A DNA stretch of 64,000 nt, taken from positions 347,501 to 411,500 of the forward strand of contig CAJNDS010002175.1 of the NCBI GenBank assembly GCA_905221605.1, read 5' to 3'. Source of the DNA: Symbiodinium natans. Its lineage: Eukaryota > Sar > Dinophyceae > Suessiales > Symbiodiniaceae. Shown piece after piece: positions 54,391 through 62,410 of this stretch (within the stretch, counting starts at the first letter, position 1; the number at the start of each line of letters is the position of its first letter). The position numbers were made by a program, and so were the translations under genes. The notes below the pieces were generated by a model. It worked only from the letters and a program-made list of their open reading frames with translations, was not told the origin of the DNA and made no database searches.

Positions 54391-55240
54391 GACCCTGGCG
54401 GCGCGCTGGAGGCTACCCTAAAGACAAGAGCATTAGACGCACAGACGCTCAAAACCTGGAGCGAAGGTTCTTGAGGGATTGGGGTTGTGGGTATAGGGTG
54501 TAGGGTTAGGGTTGGGGGTTTGGGATTTAGGGACTAGGTTTGAGGTTTCACGGGGGGGTTGCCTATGTTGCAAGCTTACGCCAACCACTCCAAGAGTTCG
54601 AAGCCTCTACCCCCCCCCCATTCCCACAACACGTCCTCAAACCCCCGAACCCTGGTTTAGGGGTTAGGGTTTAGGGTTTAGGGTGTCGAGTTTAGCGTTT
54701 AGGCTTTAGGGTAACAACAATTTCCGGCTTTGAGCGTTGAGAGGTTTCGGGCCTCTTGGGTCGGCGGCCTGAGCCGGAGGCTCCTAAATTTGGGGTTTGG
54801 GGTTTGGGGTCTAGGATTTAGGGAGTTCAGGGCTCAGGGCCTAGGGTAGGAGGCGCAAGGGTTTGAGGCTCAAGGGGCTAGGCACTGGGGCTTCAAGGTT
54901 TCGGGCATCACGTGTCGGACTTAGGCTTTGAGGGCATAGGGAAAGTAGATATACAAGGATTATAAGTGCTCTAAATTGGGTTAAAAGGACCCTAACTTAG
55001 GTTATAAGTCCCTTCACTATACTTAGCATAGAAAGGGAGGGCCCTCCTTGTAGGGTATAGGGATCTTGGATTTACGGGTGTAGGTTTTCGGCATTCAGGG
55101 TATAAAGCCTAGAGTCTGGGGCACAAGGGTTTAGAATGTAAGGTCTAGGGTTCAGGGAAAAGAGCTTACCTTCAAAACCAAAGTAGCCTGTTATAATGGG
55201 CGGCGGCTGTTTTGGAAGGCGCCGCACAGGAGTTGCTCAT
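54390..55240. other. Candidate strand-switch gap
   Basis: Between minus-strand exon-like pieces (up to 54254) and plus-strand genes (from about 55245). Holds degenerate TTTAGGG-type repeats (54480-54860), MITE B6 and no convincing ORF. Confidence 0.4.
54952..55052. mobile_element. MITE B6
   Basis: TACAAGGATTATAAGTGCTC, TAAATTGGGTTAAAAGGACC, TTATAAGTCCCTTCACTATA, AGGGCCCTCCTTGTA. Left part shortened. Lies in the strand-switch gap. Confidence 0.55.
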
Positions 55241-55244
55241 ATAA

Positions 55245-55486
55245 TTGTCACCAAACCCATACCCACAACAAAAGTGGCACAGTGCCCAGAATCGTGGTTT
55301 CCCAGGAAAACACAGGGTTTCAGGTAGGTTTGTACACCCCCCAACAGGCTTGCTTGACGTTGTGGCCTCTTTTGCTGCCAGGCGTGCGACAGTCTTATGC
55401 GAGAGGTTTGCTGTACATCCTCAGGGGTCTGGTGATTTATACAGTTTTGCAGGATTCATGGGATCTTCAAGGGCCTAAGTAAACTG
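55245..55486 (+). CDS. Possible upstream exon region of gene A
   Basis: Two overlapping plus frames are open through about 230 bp. The more protein-like one includes RQSYARGLLYILRGLVIYTV. Neither is recognised and splice sites are not clear. It lies just inside the plus-strand block, so it may be a 5' exon of gene A or of a separate small gene. Confidence 0.2.
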
Positions 55487-55682
55487 AGCCTTGGGGGAAC
55501 GATTAGAGCTTGCAGAAACACCTGTCGAAGACAACGTTAGGTTGTTCTGCACAGTTCCCTGATATAAGCCACCATATATCCCTACACCCGTTAAAACCCT
55601 GTAGCCTCAACGGGAACCCTAATTGTTAAACCTTTGATCACTTCGCTCATGCCCATCCCGCGGCCGAGCTGGATGTCAATGT

Positions 55683-55911
55683 GGATCCTTGATTGAGGAC
55701 TGGGCGACTGAGTTTGTAGCAAGTATGATTGGCTGTGGCAAGGGTTTACAGTCGACATCAAGATCGTTCCATTGCCCGCAGGAAGTATAAGGAGGCTTCG
55801 AGTCGAGGTGACGGATTCACTTGAATCTGGAGGACTGCTGATGGTGAAGGTGCTTTCACGTCGTTGTTTTTCAGGGTTTTTGAATACGCAGGACCCATCG
55901 AAGCATGGATG
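55683..55911 (+). CDS. Possible 5' exons of gene A
   Basis: Two coding-like stretches. 55683-55737 reads DWATEFVASMIGCGK. After acceptor GCCCGCAG|GAAGTA at about 55780, a second reads SIRRLRVEVTDSLESGGLLM and onward to a TAA at about 55909. They need an intron or frame change to join. They suggest gene A starts upstream of 55929. Confidence 0.3.
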
Positions 55912-55928
55912 CTAATCGATGCTGAAAC

Positions 55929-56396
55929 ATGCAGGCCGCAGCTTGGGGCATGCAGCGTTTTGTGCAAGAATATCTATCTGTGGTAGCTTTACTGAACTGC
56001 TTCTCCCTGGAGCAAGGCCTGGTGGACGTGCTCTCTGACTTTGCTGGGTGGCCCCGCCTACAGTTAATGCAACACGAGTGGGGTTCGCGAAACATGTGCA
56101 ACTTACTTTCGCAAGAAGGGGTGAGTTGTTTGGGAGGCTCAAGTGTGGCAAGACTCAACATGAAAGGCTTTTACAAAAAGCTCGAAAACTTGTCCGTAGT
56201 GCGAAAGCGATTTCGCCGGGGAAAGGATTGGTTACAGGAGCCCGAGGAAGGTGGTGAGAACAAGTGGTCCACGACTCGTGCCCTGGAGCTGAACTCTCAA
56301 GTGCTGAAGGCTACTATCCAGTACATGACAAAAAGAAAGCTTTCGATCTTCCAGCTAGAGCCACAGGCCTGGGACACTACAAGTTTCCTGCGCAAA
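55929..56396 (+). CDS. Gene A exon: helical N-terminal part
   Basis: Open for 156 codons with no stop. It contains KGFYKKLENLSVVRKRF and later SQVLKATIQYMTKRK. The ATG at 55929 may not be the true start: the same ATG overlaps a good acceptor (catgcag|GCC), so this could be an internal exon. A GTGAGT donor-like site at about 56121 leaves open a small extra intron. The exon ends LRK in phase 0 before a GC donor (GCTGTT), and the next exon resumes in phase with VKKLF. Confidence 0.6.
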
Positions 56397-56905
56397 GCTG
56401 TTTTCAAATGCCCTTCGTTCCTGCCCCCTTGTTGCTGTGCATTGTCCCTGGCTACAGGTGAAGAAGCTGTTCAAGGAGATGAACTTCAAACCCGCGAATG
56501 TGAAGCAACCATGGCTCGATGCCTGGTCTCTTCGCCAAATGGTGAGCTTCGCGTTCAAGCGGCAGAAGGACAGCAAGCGCCGGGACCAGGTGCCCAAGGC
56601 ATCCTTGGATTGTCTCTCTGTGTGTGTGGGGGTGGGCGTGCAGCTAGGGGTGGGTGTGGGTGTGTGTGTGTGTGTGGTTTAGGGTTTAAGATGGGTTTAG
56701 GGTTTATAGGGCTTAACGGGTTTATAGGGTTTAGGGTTTATAAGGGTTTAGGGTTTATTATAGGGCTTGTGTGTGTGTGTGTTTGGGTTTGGTTGTCTGG
56801 GTGTCTGGGTGTAGGTGTGGGTGTGGGTGTGCGTGCGGGTGTGTGTGTGGGCGCAAATGCACGTTCAGTTTAGGTTCTTTTCTTCTCTCTCCCTTTCTCT
56901 ATCTT

Positions 56906-56953
<48 letters not shown>

Positions 56954-57109
56954 CTCCCTCTCTCCCTCTCTCCCTCTCTCCCTCTCTCCCTCTCTCCCTC
57001 TCTCCCTCTCTCCCTCTCTCCCTCTCTCCCTCCCCTCCCCTTCCCTCCCTCTGCCTGCCCCTCCCTCCCCTCCCTCCCCCCTCCCCTCCCCTCCCTCCCT
57101 TTGTAGATA

Positions 57110-57177
<68 letters not shown>

Positions 57178-60100
57178 TCTCTCGCTCCCCTTGTCTCTCT
57201 GATTCAGGAAGCTGGCGTGCGGCAGCTGTTTGCCATTATCGAGGCGAAGCGGCAGGAGTTTGGTGAGTCGGCGGAAAACGAGGATGAGGAAAATGATGAG
57301 GATGACAACGACAACAACGAGGAGGCTGAGGAAGAGGAGCCGAAGGAAGATGATGCTCTTTGCGATGACGAGGTGGAGATGGTGGAGAAGTCCTCTTCCT
57401 ACCACATGATGCAGAAGAGGGAGAAGCTTGCGGATATGAAAGCCCAGATTGCGAAGCTTTCTCACCTGGTGCAGCTTGGCATTCACTGGAGTGTCAACAT
57501 CGATGTGTGCCCCAAAGGTAGGTTTGTCAGTGCTTCCCTATGCCCACTGCTTGCAAGGATGTCTCGGGAAACACTGTCCAGTATCTCTGCTGCAAAAACA
57601 GTTGGGGCTACGCGATGGGTTTTCGTTGGACCTTAGGGTTTAGGGTTTAGGGTTTAAAAAGGGTTCAGGGTATAGGAGCAGGCTGTTGGAGCACAGCAAG
57701 CCATGAAGCCTGTTTTCTGAGTGCATGCACGAATGCAAAGTACAGGAATGCACGCAAACCCGACTATCCAAGGTGGACCGTTGGTGATCGAAGACAGCCC
57801 TTTGAAGAAGCGTGTTCGCCGCAAGAGCGCTGAGCATTTGGTGCCGCCGGACCGGCAGGACAGTTGTTAATGTACCCTGCCTGTCCCGAAGAATGTTCTT
57901 TCTGCCTCGAGCATTCTAATTCATGTCACATTACATTTATGCTTGTGCAGGAGACACAGCCCTGGATCAACGCAACACCGAGCCCTGCACGTGTGTCCAC
58001 AAGCCATGGTGACAATGATGGCAAAGACCCTATCCTGGTTGACTTCACAACCAATGTCACTAGTTCCGCGTTAAATTTGTTGTAGCTCATGCTTTGCCAG
58101 CGCGAGTGTTGTCACTGTTTCTGTGTAAGCTTGCGCGAGCGCATCTGTGTGTGAAGAATGCGCGAACTGAGGTGCCCTTGACTGTGACCCCGGCAATGCA
58201 GAATGAGATGAGGGAGAAGAAGAAGCCAGGGAAGAGGGGCCCCAAGAAAGCCAAAGCCAAGGCCTCACCGAAGGCTTCCCAAAAGAAGAGGGGCACCAAG
58301 GAAGCCAAAGCGAAGGCCTCACCGAAGGCTTCCCCAAAAGTTTCACCCAAGTGCCAAGCAAAGGCCAAAGCAAAGGCCAAAGCAAAGGCCCCCGCGAAGG
58401 CCAATGTCAAGGGCAAGGATGACTCGACCGACCAGGCTCCTGAGGTGGCTCCTGCAGAACCTGAGAAGAAGACGTGTGAGCTGGCGCCTGCAAGCGGGCG
58501 TGGGCGAGGCCGAGGCCGAGGCCGAGGCCGCGGCAGCAACGTCTGTGTTGCACCTGCAGCTGCTGGGCCAGGTCTGGCTGCTGAGGCCAGGCGTGGACGC
58601 GGCCGCCGTGGACGTGGCCACGGCGGTGATGGTGGGGATGCTGGCGGTGATCCTGACGGTGAAGATGGCCAGCTGAATCCGCTCGGCTGCTCCAAGTGTC
58701 GCTACTCGACAGGTGGCTGCGTGAGATGCCGGGCGCCGGGGTTTGTTGCCCGTGGCAGGCGTGGAAGACCTGCAGCAGGTTCCTGAACAGTTTCTTGAAG
58801 TTTTGATCGATGGCAGTGAGTGTGTGTGTGCGCGTTTCAGGGTGAACCTTGTCGCGCACTTAGAGCAGCTCGCTGTGTTTCCGGGGTCTCACGCAAACCT
58901 TCCTGATGCCCAGTGTGCTTCAATATACCCACACACAACATCGATCACGCTGGGCTCCGGGGCTGCGTGCTTGTGACAAAGCTTGAAACACGCGCAGGGT
59001 GTGCGAAGCAGAAATAGATCAGCCTGCCCCCTCAATCTGTTTGAGTGTGGACATACATCTGCACTTAAAAATTTTGAGCTGTCATCTCTTCTTTCATGAC
59101 TGATCTCTTCTCATCTTGGCCAGGTGCTCTTCATGAGCCTGGCCTGGAAGCTGCGCAAAGGCTTAGTGAAGAATAGAGGTGCCCTCCCCGCGCATACCAC
59201 TTGTGTTGCTGTTGTGTGCAGACAAAGTTGCACGTGGAAGGAGCTTGTGTGCATGCACTCAGCTTTCAAGTTCGATTCTGAACCCTCTCCATATTAGTGG
59301 GTGTGGCAATGGCCCGACCCCTTGCAATCTTGAATGAGCTTATCCGACGGGGTGCCCCTGGTGTGCCTTTGTTGCAAGATGTAGTTCAACCCTGCAAGCG
59401 CTGTTTTTGCATAGTCTTAGACATGAAATGCCGCCCCAAGGTTTTGGTGCTATGCCTGCTCTTGCTCATGAAGACCGAGGGTCTGTCGACGAGGAAGGCA
59501 AGCCAGACCGCAGCAGTCAGTGCGTGCCAGCGAACGGATGCCTCAGTTCAGCACGAGCAATGCTTGCCAGGTGTTCGATGGGGCTGAGGTTTGTGCGGGG
59601 TGTGGCATGCTCAGCCGTGTCCTCAAAGCGTCTGGGTTGTCAGTCGCAAGCATGGACATTGTCTACTGGGACTTATATCCGAATCAACGACTGACTTCGT
59701 CAAACCCCCTGGACCTATTGAGTGCTTCTGGAATGGCGTGCTACGGCTGCACATATAATATGTTCTTTTCGATGCAGCATCGCATCCTTAAGCTTGTACT
59801 TTGGCTACTAGATAGAACAGTAGCATCAGCAGGAAGCAGCCTGCAAAGCAAAGGATGTTATCTCGAAACCCTCTTTCAGTTGAAAAACCCTAAACCCCTA
59901 TAAACCCTAAACCCTAAACCCTAAACCCTAAACCCTAAAACCCTAAACCCTAAACCCTAAACCCTAAAATCAAAAAGCCTTAAACCCACTATAGCCTCAT
60001 AACTCAACCAGTATTTCTGAAAGCAAACCCCAAACGTATCCTTGTACCCCAAAAAGAAATTAGCTGTGTGAGTGGAGCGGGAGGGTGCTTCTGCAATGAC

Positions 60101-61465
60101 CCCATGCAGCATAAGGCTTCTCATGCTGGCCGCCCTAAAGATGAAACGTGGATCCTGCATGCACTTCGGATTGGTGTGTAGCAGCTGGGTTCGCCTAAGC
60201 AGCTTCACGTCAGCACGGCACTACCTCGCCCCACTTGGGGACCGATCGCTGCCGTGGGTCGAAAATGGTAATGTGATGACGGCGAGGCCAGGCCACGGGG
60301 TTCTTTCAATGTTGCAAAGAAGAATCGAACATGGGGGGGGGGGGGGGGTGTTCTTCGGGGATGTGAACATCGTCCCTGTGCAGGTTTGTTCTTTTGTGCT
60401 ACCTCCTCATGTCCCAAGGAGCTCATTGGAGCTTGGAACAACCCTCATCCTCCCTATTATTTCGCCATGGTAGATTCCAGGAGATGTGCCGGCGAATCAA
60501 AGCAGCTTGCCTGTAAAATTAGTTTATTGCAGAAGCGCCTCTCCCATTCCCCCCACGAGCCTATCTAACTACCATACCCAGGTCTTCCGCCAGAGCTTCT
60601 GGATGGGGTCTCTGGGGTCAGAGACCCCCAAGAGATCAGTACTTTGGAGTTCCGCGAAGTGCATCTGGTACTTCAGAAAATACTCAAGGCTGTCCCGAGG
60701 CGAAATCCGTGCAATGCGAGGGAAACTGGTCTCCTACCGCCGGACCCCTGAGGGGAAGAAAGCGTTCACTGGACTAAAGAAGCACCTCAAGCAGTCGCAG
60801 CCGCTTAGCCAATAAGAAGCCTGATAAACCCTAAACCTATGTACAGGCTTAAGCCTTTGATAAACCCTAAACCTATATATATATGCTTCTACACCCTAAA
60901 CACTGCGCACAAACCTTATTCATTAGCCTAAACCTATCTCTTTATAAACCCTAAACCCTAAACCCTAAACCCTAAACCCTATAGACCCTAGACCCTATGA
61001 CCCTAAACCCTAAACCCTAAACCCTAAACCCTAAACCCTAAACCCTAAACCCTAAACCCTAAACCCTATAAACCCTAAACCCTATAAACCAACAACTGTG
61101 CCACGAATCGGAACTCAGCCAAGGAAGTATCCCTTTGGATTTGCAACCCGCTTTGCAAAGATGTGGCATCGATTCCAGGATGAACCGCCGCAGCGGCGAT
61201 GCTCTGCGCTGGAGGCGTCTCGCTTGCCTCAGCAGGTGTAAACATTGCATGCTGTCATGGCAGCCACTAACTTGTATCGTCCCTGGAGGTTCCCTTCAAA
61301 TCCTTCGAAGAATGCAAGGACTATATCCTCCACACAGTGCCAGAGGACACATGGTCTGATGCAAGAATGAGCGAGGTCTTTGCTTACCTGTACAACAACA
61401 AAAGCCTGACCCTCACGGACTCTCAGAGATCAATGCTCCGAGCCCTTGCACAAGCATGGTCCTAG
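55929..61465 (+). CDS. Gene A: multi-exon dinoflagellate multicopy-family protein with methyltransferase-like C-terminus
   Basis: Hand-built model with conserved phase: exons 55929-56396, 56458-56598 (or 56589), 57208-57517, 57746-57858, 57951-58055, 58202-58778, 59124-about 59165, an unresolved stretch ending at 59737, 60110-60286, 60384-60504, 60582-60799, 61124-61235, 61289-61465 (TAG). It encodes roughly 900 residues. In order these are an N-terminal helical part, an acidic coiled part, Lys/Ala/Pro repeats, an RG-rich stretch, a CxxC-x6-CxxC motif and a C-terminal Rossmann-like region. From memory, the C-terminal motif string is typical of predicted Symbiodiniaceae proteins of unknown function present in many copies. 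Introns use GT, GC and GA donors; four of them hold TTTAGGG-type repeats. The 5' end is uncertain, and upstream exons near 55.24-55.9 kb may belong. Function is unknown; nuclear location is inferred from the basic segments. Confidence 0.75.
56458..56598 (+). CDS. Gene A exon: VKKLFKEM exon
   Basis: Follows a 61-bp GC-AG intron (56397-56457, acceptor CTACAG|GTG). It reads VKKLFKEMNFKPANVKQPWL and continues to KRRDQVPK. Two donors keep phase 0: GT at 56590 or GC at 56599. The following intron, about 610 bp, holds GT-rich, TTTAGGG-type and TC microsatellite sequence. Confidence 0.65.
56599..57207 (+). repeat. Microsatellite-rich intron of gene A
   Basis: GTGTGTGG-rich at 56615-56675, TTTAGGG/TTATAGGG-type at 56678-56765, more GT-rich sequence to 56855, then (TC)n and CCCTCTCT repeats at 56882-57105 and (TC)n at 57110-57185. 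The long Ser/Leu/Pro readings here are simple-repeat translations. Confidence 0.8.
57208..57517 (+). CDS. Gene A exon: acidic coiled-coil exon
   Basis: Acceptor GATTCAG|GAAGCT. It starts EAGVRQLFAIIEAKRQEF, then runs through a strongly acidic Glu/Asp/Asn stretch (about 57275-57375), then a helical segment with KLADMKAQIAKLSHLVQLG. It ends with VCPK plus one base (phase 1) at a GTAGGT donor. The next exon begins in the matching phase. Confidence 0.7.
57746..57858 (+). CDS. Gene A exon: basic NLS-like exon
   Basis: Acceptor GTACAG|GAATGC, phase 1 in and phase 0 out. It encodes GGPLVIEDSPLKKRVRRKSA and ends VPPDRQ. KKRVRRK is a plausible nuclear localisation signal. The donor is GA (GACAGT), a non-canonical class known from dinoflagellates. 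Phase agreement with both neighbours supports the call. Confidence 0.65.
57951..58055 (+). CDS. Gene A exon: ETQPW linker exon
   Basis: Acceptor TGTGCAG|GAGACA. It gives 35 codons beginning ETQPWINATPSPARVSTSHG and ending DFTTN, phase 0 in and out, with a GT donor. Low-complexity linker; no domain recognised. Confidence 0.55.
58202..58778 (+). CDS. Gene A exon: Lys/Ala/Pro-rich, RG-rich and CxxC exon
   Basis: Acceptor AATGCAG|AATGAG. The first half has repeated KASPKAS and KAKAKAKAK blocks like a histone H1 tail (about 58240-58420). RG dipeptide repeats follow (about 58495-58540), then a second RGRG block, then GCSKCRYSTGGCVRCR (about 58683-58730), a C-x2-C-x6-C-x2-C motif that could bind zinc. 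The donor is GT at 58779, phase 1. I recall the CSKCRY motif from many predicted Symbiodinium proteins. The composition suggests DNA or RNA binding in the nucleus; this is inference. Confidence 0.7.
59124..59165 (+). CDS. Gene A small exon GALHEPGLEAAQR
   Basis: Acceptor TGGCCAG|GTGCTC. It enters in phase 1, matching the exon at 58778, and reads ALHEPGLEAAQRL before several possible GC/GT donors. The downstream boundary is not certain. Confidence 0.45.
59472..59737 (+). CDS. Gene A exon: methyltransferase-like motif I region
   Basis: The secure part starts near acceptor TTGCCAG|GTGTTC at about 59571. It reads VFDGAEVCAGCGMLSRVLKA, then GLSVASMDIVYW, then NPLDLLSASGMA. The F-x-G-x-x-x-x-x-G-C-G-M-L pattern followed by a strand ending in MDI resembles the SAM-binding start of a Rossmann methyltransferase. 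NPLDLL is a family hallmark I remember from Symbiodiniaceae. It ends in phase 2 at a GT donor (59738). The 5' boundary is unresolved: three frames are partly open between 59297 and 59570. Confidence 0.65.
59884..59967 (+). repeat. CCCTAAA array inside a gene A intron
   Basis: About ten units within the intron 59738-60109, whose flanking exons join in phase 2. Strong evidence that the arrays can be intronic. Confidence 0.85.
60110..60286 (+). CDS. Gene A exon: HFGLVCSSW exon
   Basis: Acceptor CATGCAG|C. It completes the codon left by 59737 and reads IRLLMLAALKMKRGSCMHFG, then LVCSSWVRLSS, then ENGNVMTAR. The VCSSW segment sits where a C5 methyltransferase would carry the PCQ loop. It ends in phase 2 at a GC donor. 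The 372-bp intron before it holds a CCCTAAA array (59884-59967). Confidence 0.75.
60384..60504 (+). CDS. Gene A exon: LEQPSSS exon
   Basis: Acceptor GTGCAG|G. It reads FVLLCYLLMSQGAHWSLEQP, then SSSLLFRHGRFQEMCRRIKA. LEQP lies where the ENV motif VI of C5 methyltransferases would be. Phase 2 in, phase 0 out, GC donor at 60505. The preceding 97-bp intron carries a 15-base G run. Confidence 0.75.
60582..60799 (+). CDS. Gene A exon: VFRQSFWMG exon
   Basis: Acceptor TACCCAG|GTCTTC. It reads VFRQSFWMGSLGSETPKRSV, then LWSSAKCIWYFRK, ending in KKHLKQSQ. Phase 0 in, phase 2 out at a GC donor (60800). The next intron, 324 bp, is mostly CCCTAAA-type repeat (about 60820-61085). Confidence 0.75.
60820..61090 (+). 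repeat. CCCTAAA-type arrays inside a gene A intron
   Basis: AAACCCTAAACCTAT variants, then about 15 CCCTAAA units and CCCTATAA variants, all inside the intron 60800-61123. Confidence 0.85.
61124..61235 (+). CDS. Gene A exon: KYPFGFATRF exon
   Basis: Acceptor CCAAG|GAAG restores phase 2. It reads KYPFGFATRFAKMWHRFQDE and ends LPQQ in phase 0 at GTGTAA. An adjacent acceptor (CTCAG|CCAAGG) would put the exon out of phase, so the AAG|G site is preferred. Confidence 0.7.
61289..61465 (+). CDS. Gene A last exon: VPFKSFEECKDYI, stop TAG
   Basis: The intron 61236-61288 is only 53 bp and ends CTGGAG|GTTCCC, keeping phase 0. It reads VPFKSFEECKDYILHTVPED, then YNNKSLTLTDSQRSM, and stops at 61463-61465. 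This looks like the usual C-terminal block of the family, so the gene probably ends here. Confidence 0.65.
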   Translation, partial: VPFKSFEECKDYILHTVPEDTWSDARMSEVFAYLYNNKSLTLTDSQRSMLRALAQAWS

Positions 61466-61682
61466 AGCCTGCCGAATCATGCTCTCAGTGCAGACAAGCA
61501 AAATTGGGGGCCAGTGGTGCGGTTTGCGAGTTCTTTGCTTATTGGCTTGGCAACCCAAGAAACTCCGTCAAGAATTTGTTGTAGGTGCCTCCCACGGACA
61601 CATACGCATGGTGTTTTTTCAGGCTCTGAAGCGCTCTCGTGACAGTTTTCACCCTTTCACGCATTTTTTGGACATTTTCCTG

Positions 61683-61742
61683 GTGACATAAAAAACCTTG
61701 CAGTGCCATAAAAAACGCGTGCAGTGCCGTAAAAAAGCGTAG
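61683..61742. repeat. Short tandem repeat between genes A and B
   Basis: About three copies of TGCAGTGCC-TAAAAAACGCG / GTGACATAAAAAACC (period about 20 bp) between the end of gene A and the start of gene B. The poly(A)-like runs could bear on 3' processing; this is speculation. Confidence 0.5.
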
Positions 61743-61801
61743 CGCCCAAAACCGCCCCAAATTAGACCACAACACGTTCTAGTTTGCAAGTTTGCTTCGT
61801 C

Positions 61802-61830
61802 TTTTTCTTGGGTTACGTGCCCGTCCAGCA
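61802..61830 (+). promoter_or_regulatory. Candidate spliced-leader acceptor of gene B
   Basis: A T/C-rich tract (TTTTTCTTGGG) and GTCCAG end two bases before the gene B ATG. Dinoflagellate mRNAs normally receive a 22-nt leader by trans-splicing at such an AG. The 5' untranslated region would then be almost absent apart from the leader. Confidence 0.35.
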
Positions 61831-62410
61831 ATGGCCAATCGCTTGCAGACCAAATCTCTGAGCTGCAGCAGCCTGTATGCTGGGCAATCTTTCTTGGAGA
61901 AAGAGGTCAAGAAGGAATGTGTGAAAGAGAACATAGAGGACGATCTCCGTGTAGCTTATTCGATTTAGACAGGAGATCCTCCAAGAAACTTGTATATCAC
62001 ATCATTATCACGTCCCGGATCTAAGGTGGCTGAGGCGACGCTTAACAGGCTCAGGGACAGGGCGAACAGCCTGCAAGCACGGCAGGCCTCGCCTGTGGTG
62101 CCACCGCATGCTGGGAAGTCGTTTGAGGACACTTTGGTGGACCCTGCTCCTGAACTTCGTGAAAGACCTGTTGCCACTCCGGCCCGTGCGTTCCAGTTAC
62201 AGCATCAAGTCTCGTCTGATGCGCAGCCTACTGAGCAAGTTGTTTGGGACCGAGAGTTTGCAACAACTGATGATGCATCAGCCAACTCAGCCCCTGAACA
62301 AGATCGCCAAGAAGCACCTGCTTCTGTGAATGAAAGCGGGCCACATGCTAGTGATGATGATGATGATGATGATGAGCTTGTCGGAGATGTGGACCCTGAA
62401 GCTTGCCCTT
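61831..62410 (+). CDS. Gene B first exon(s), with in-frame TAG at codon 46
   Basis: Reads MANRLQTKSLSCSSLYAGQS, then KENIEDDLRVAYSI, a TAG, then the same frame goes on with GDPPRNLYITSLSRPGSKVA to an eight-residue Asp/Glu run and DVDPEACP. Either the TAG is a nonsense mutation (one C-to-T step from CAG) or a 24-nt GT-AG intron (61951-61974, phase 1) is removed. It ends at a GA donor (62411), phase 1. Confidence 0.6.

Noticed and set aside
56771-57190. Ser/Leu/Pro and Arg/Glu repeat ORFs
   Set aside because: Simple translation of TC microsatellites inside a gene A intron; the flanking exons join in phase without them.
58343-58859. Long minus-strand ORFs opposite the Lys/RG-rich exon
   Set aside because: Shadows of a GC-rich, repeat-coded exon of gene A whose phase fits its neighbours.
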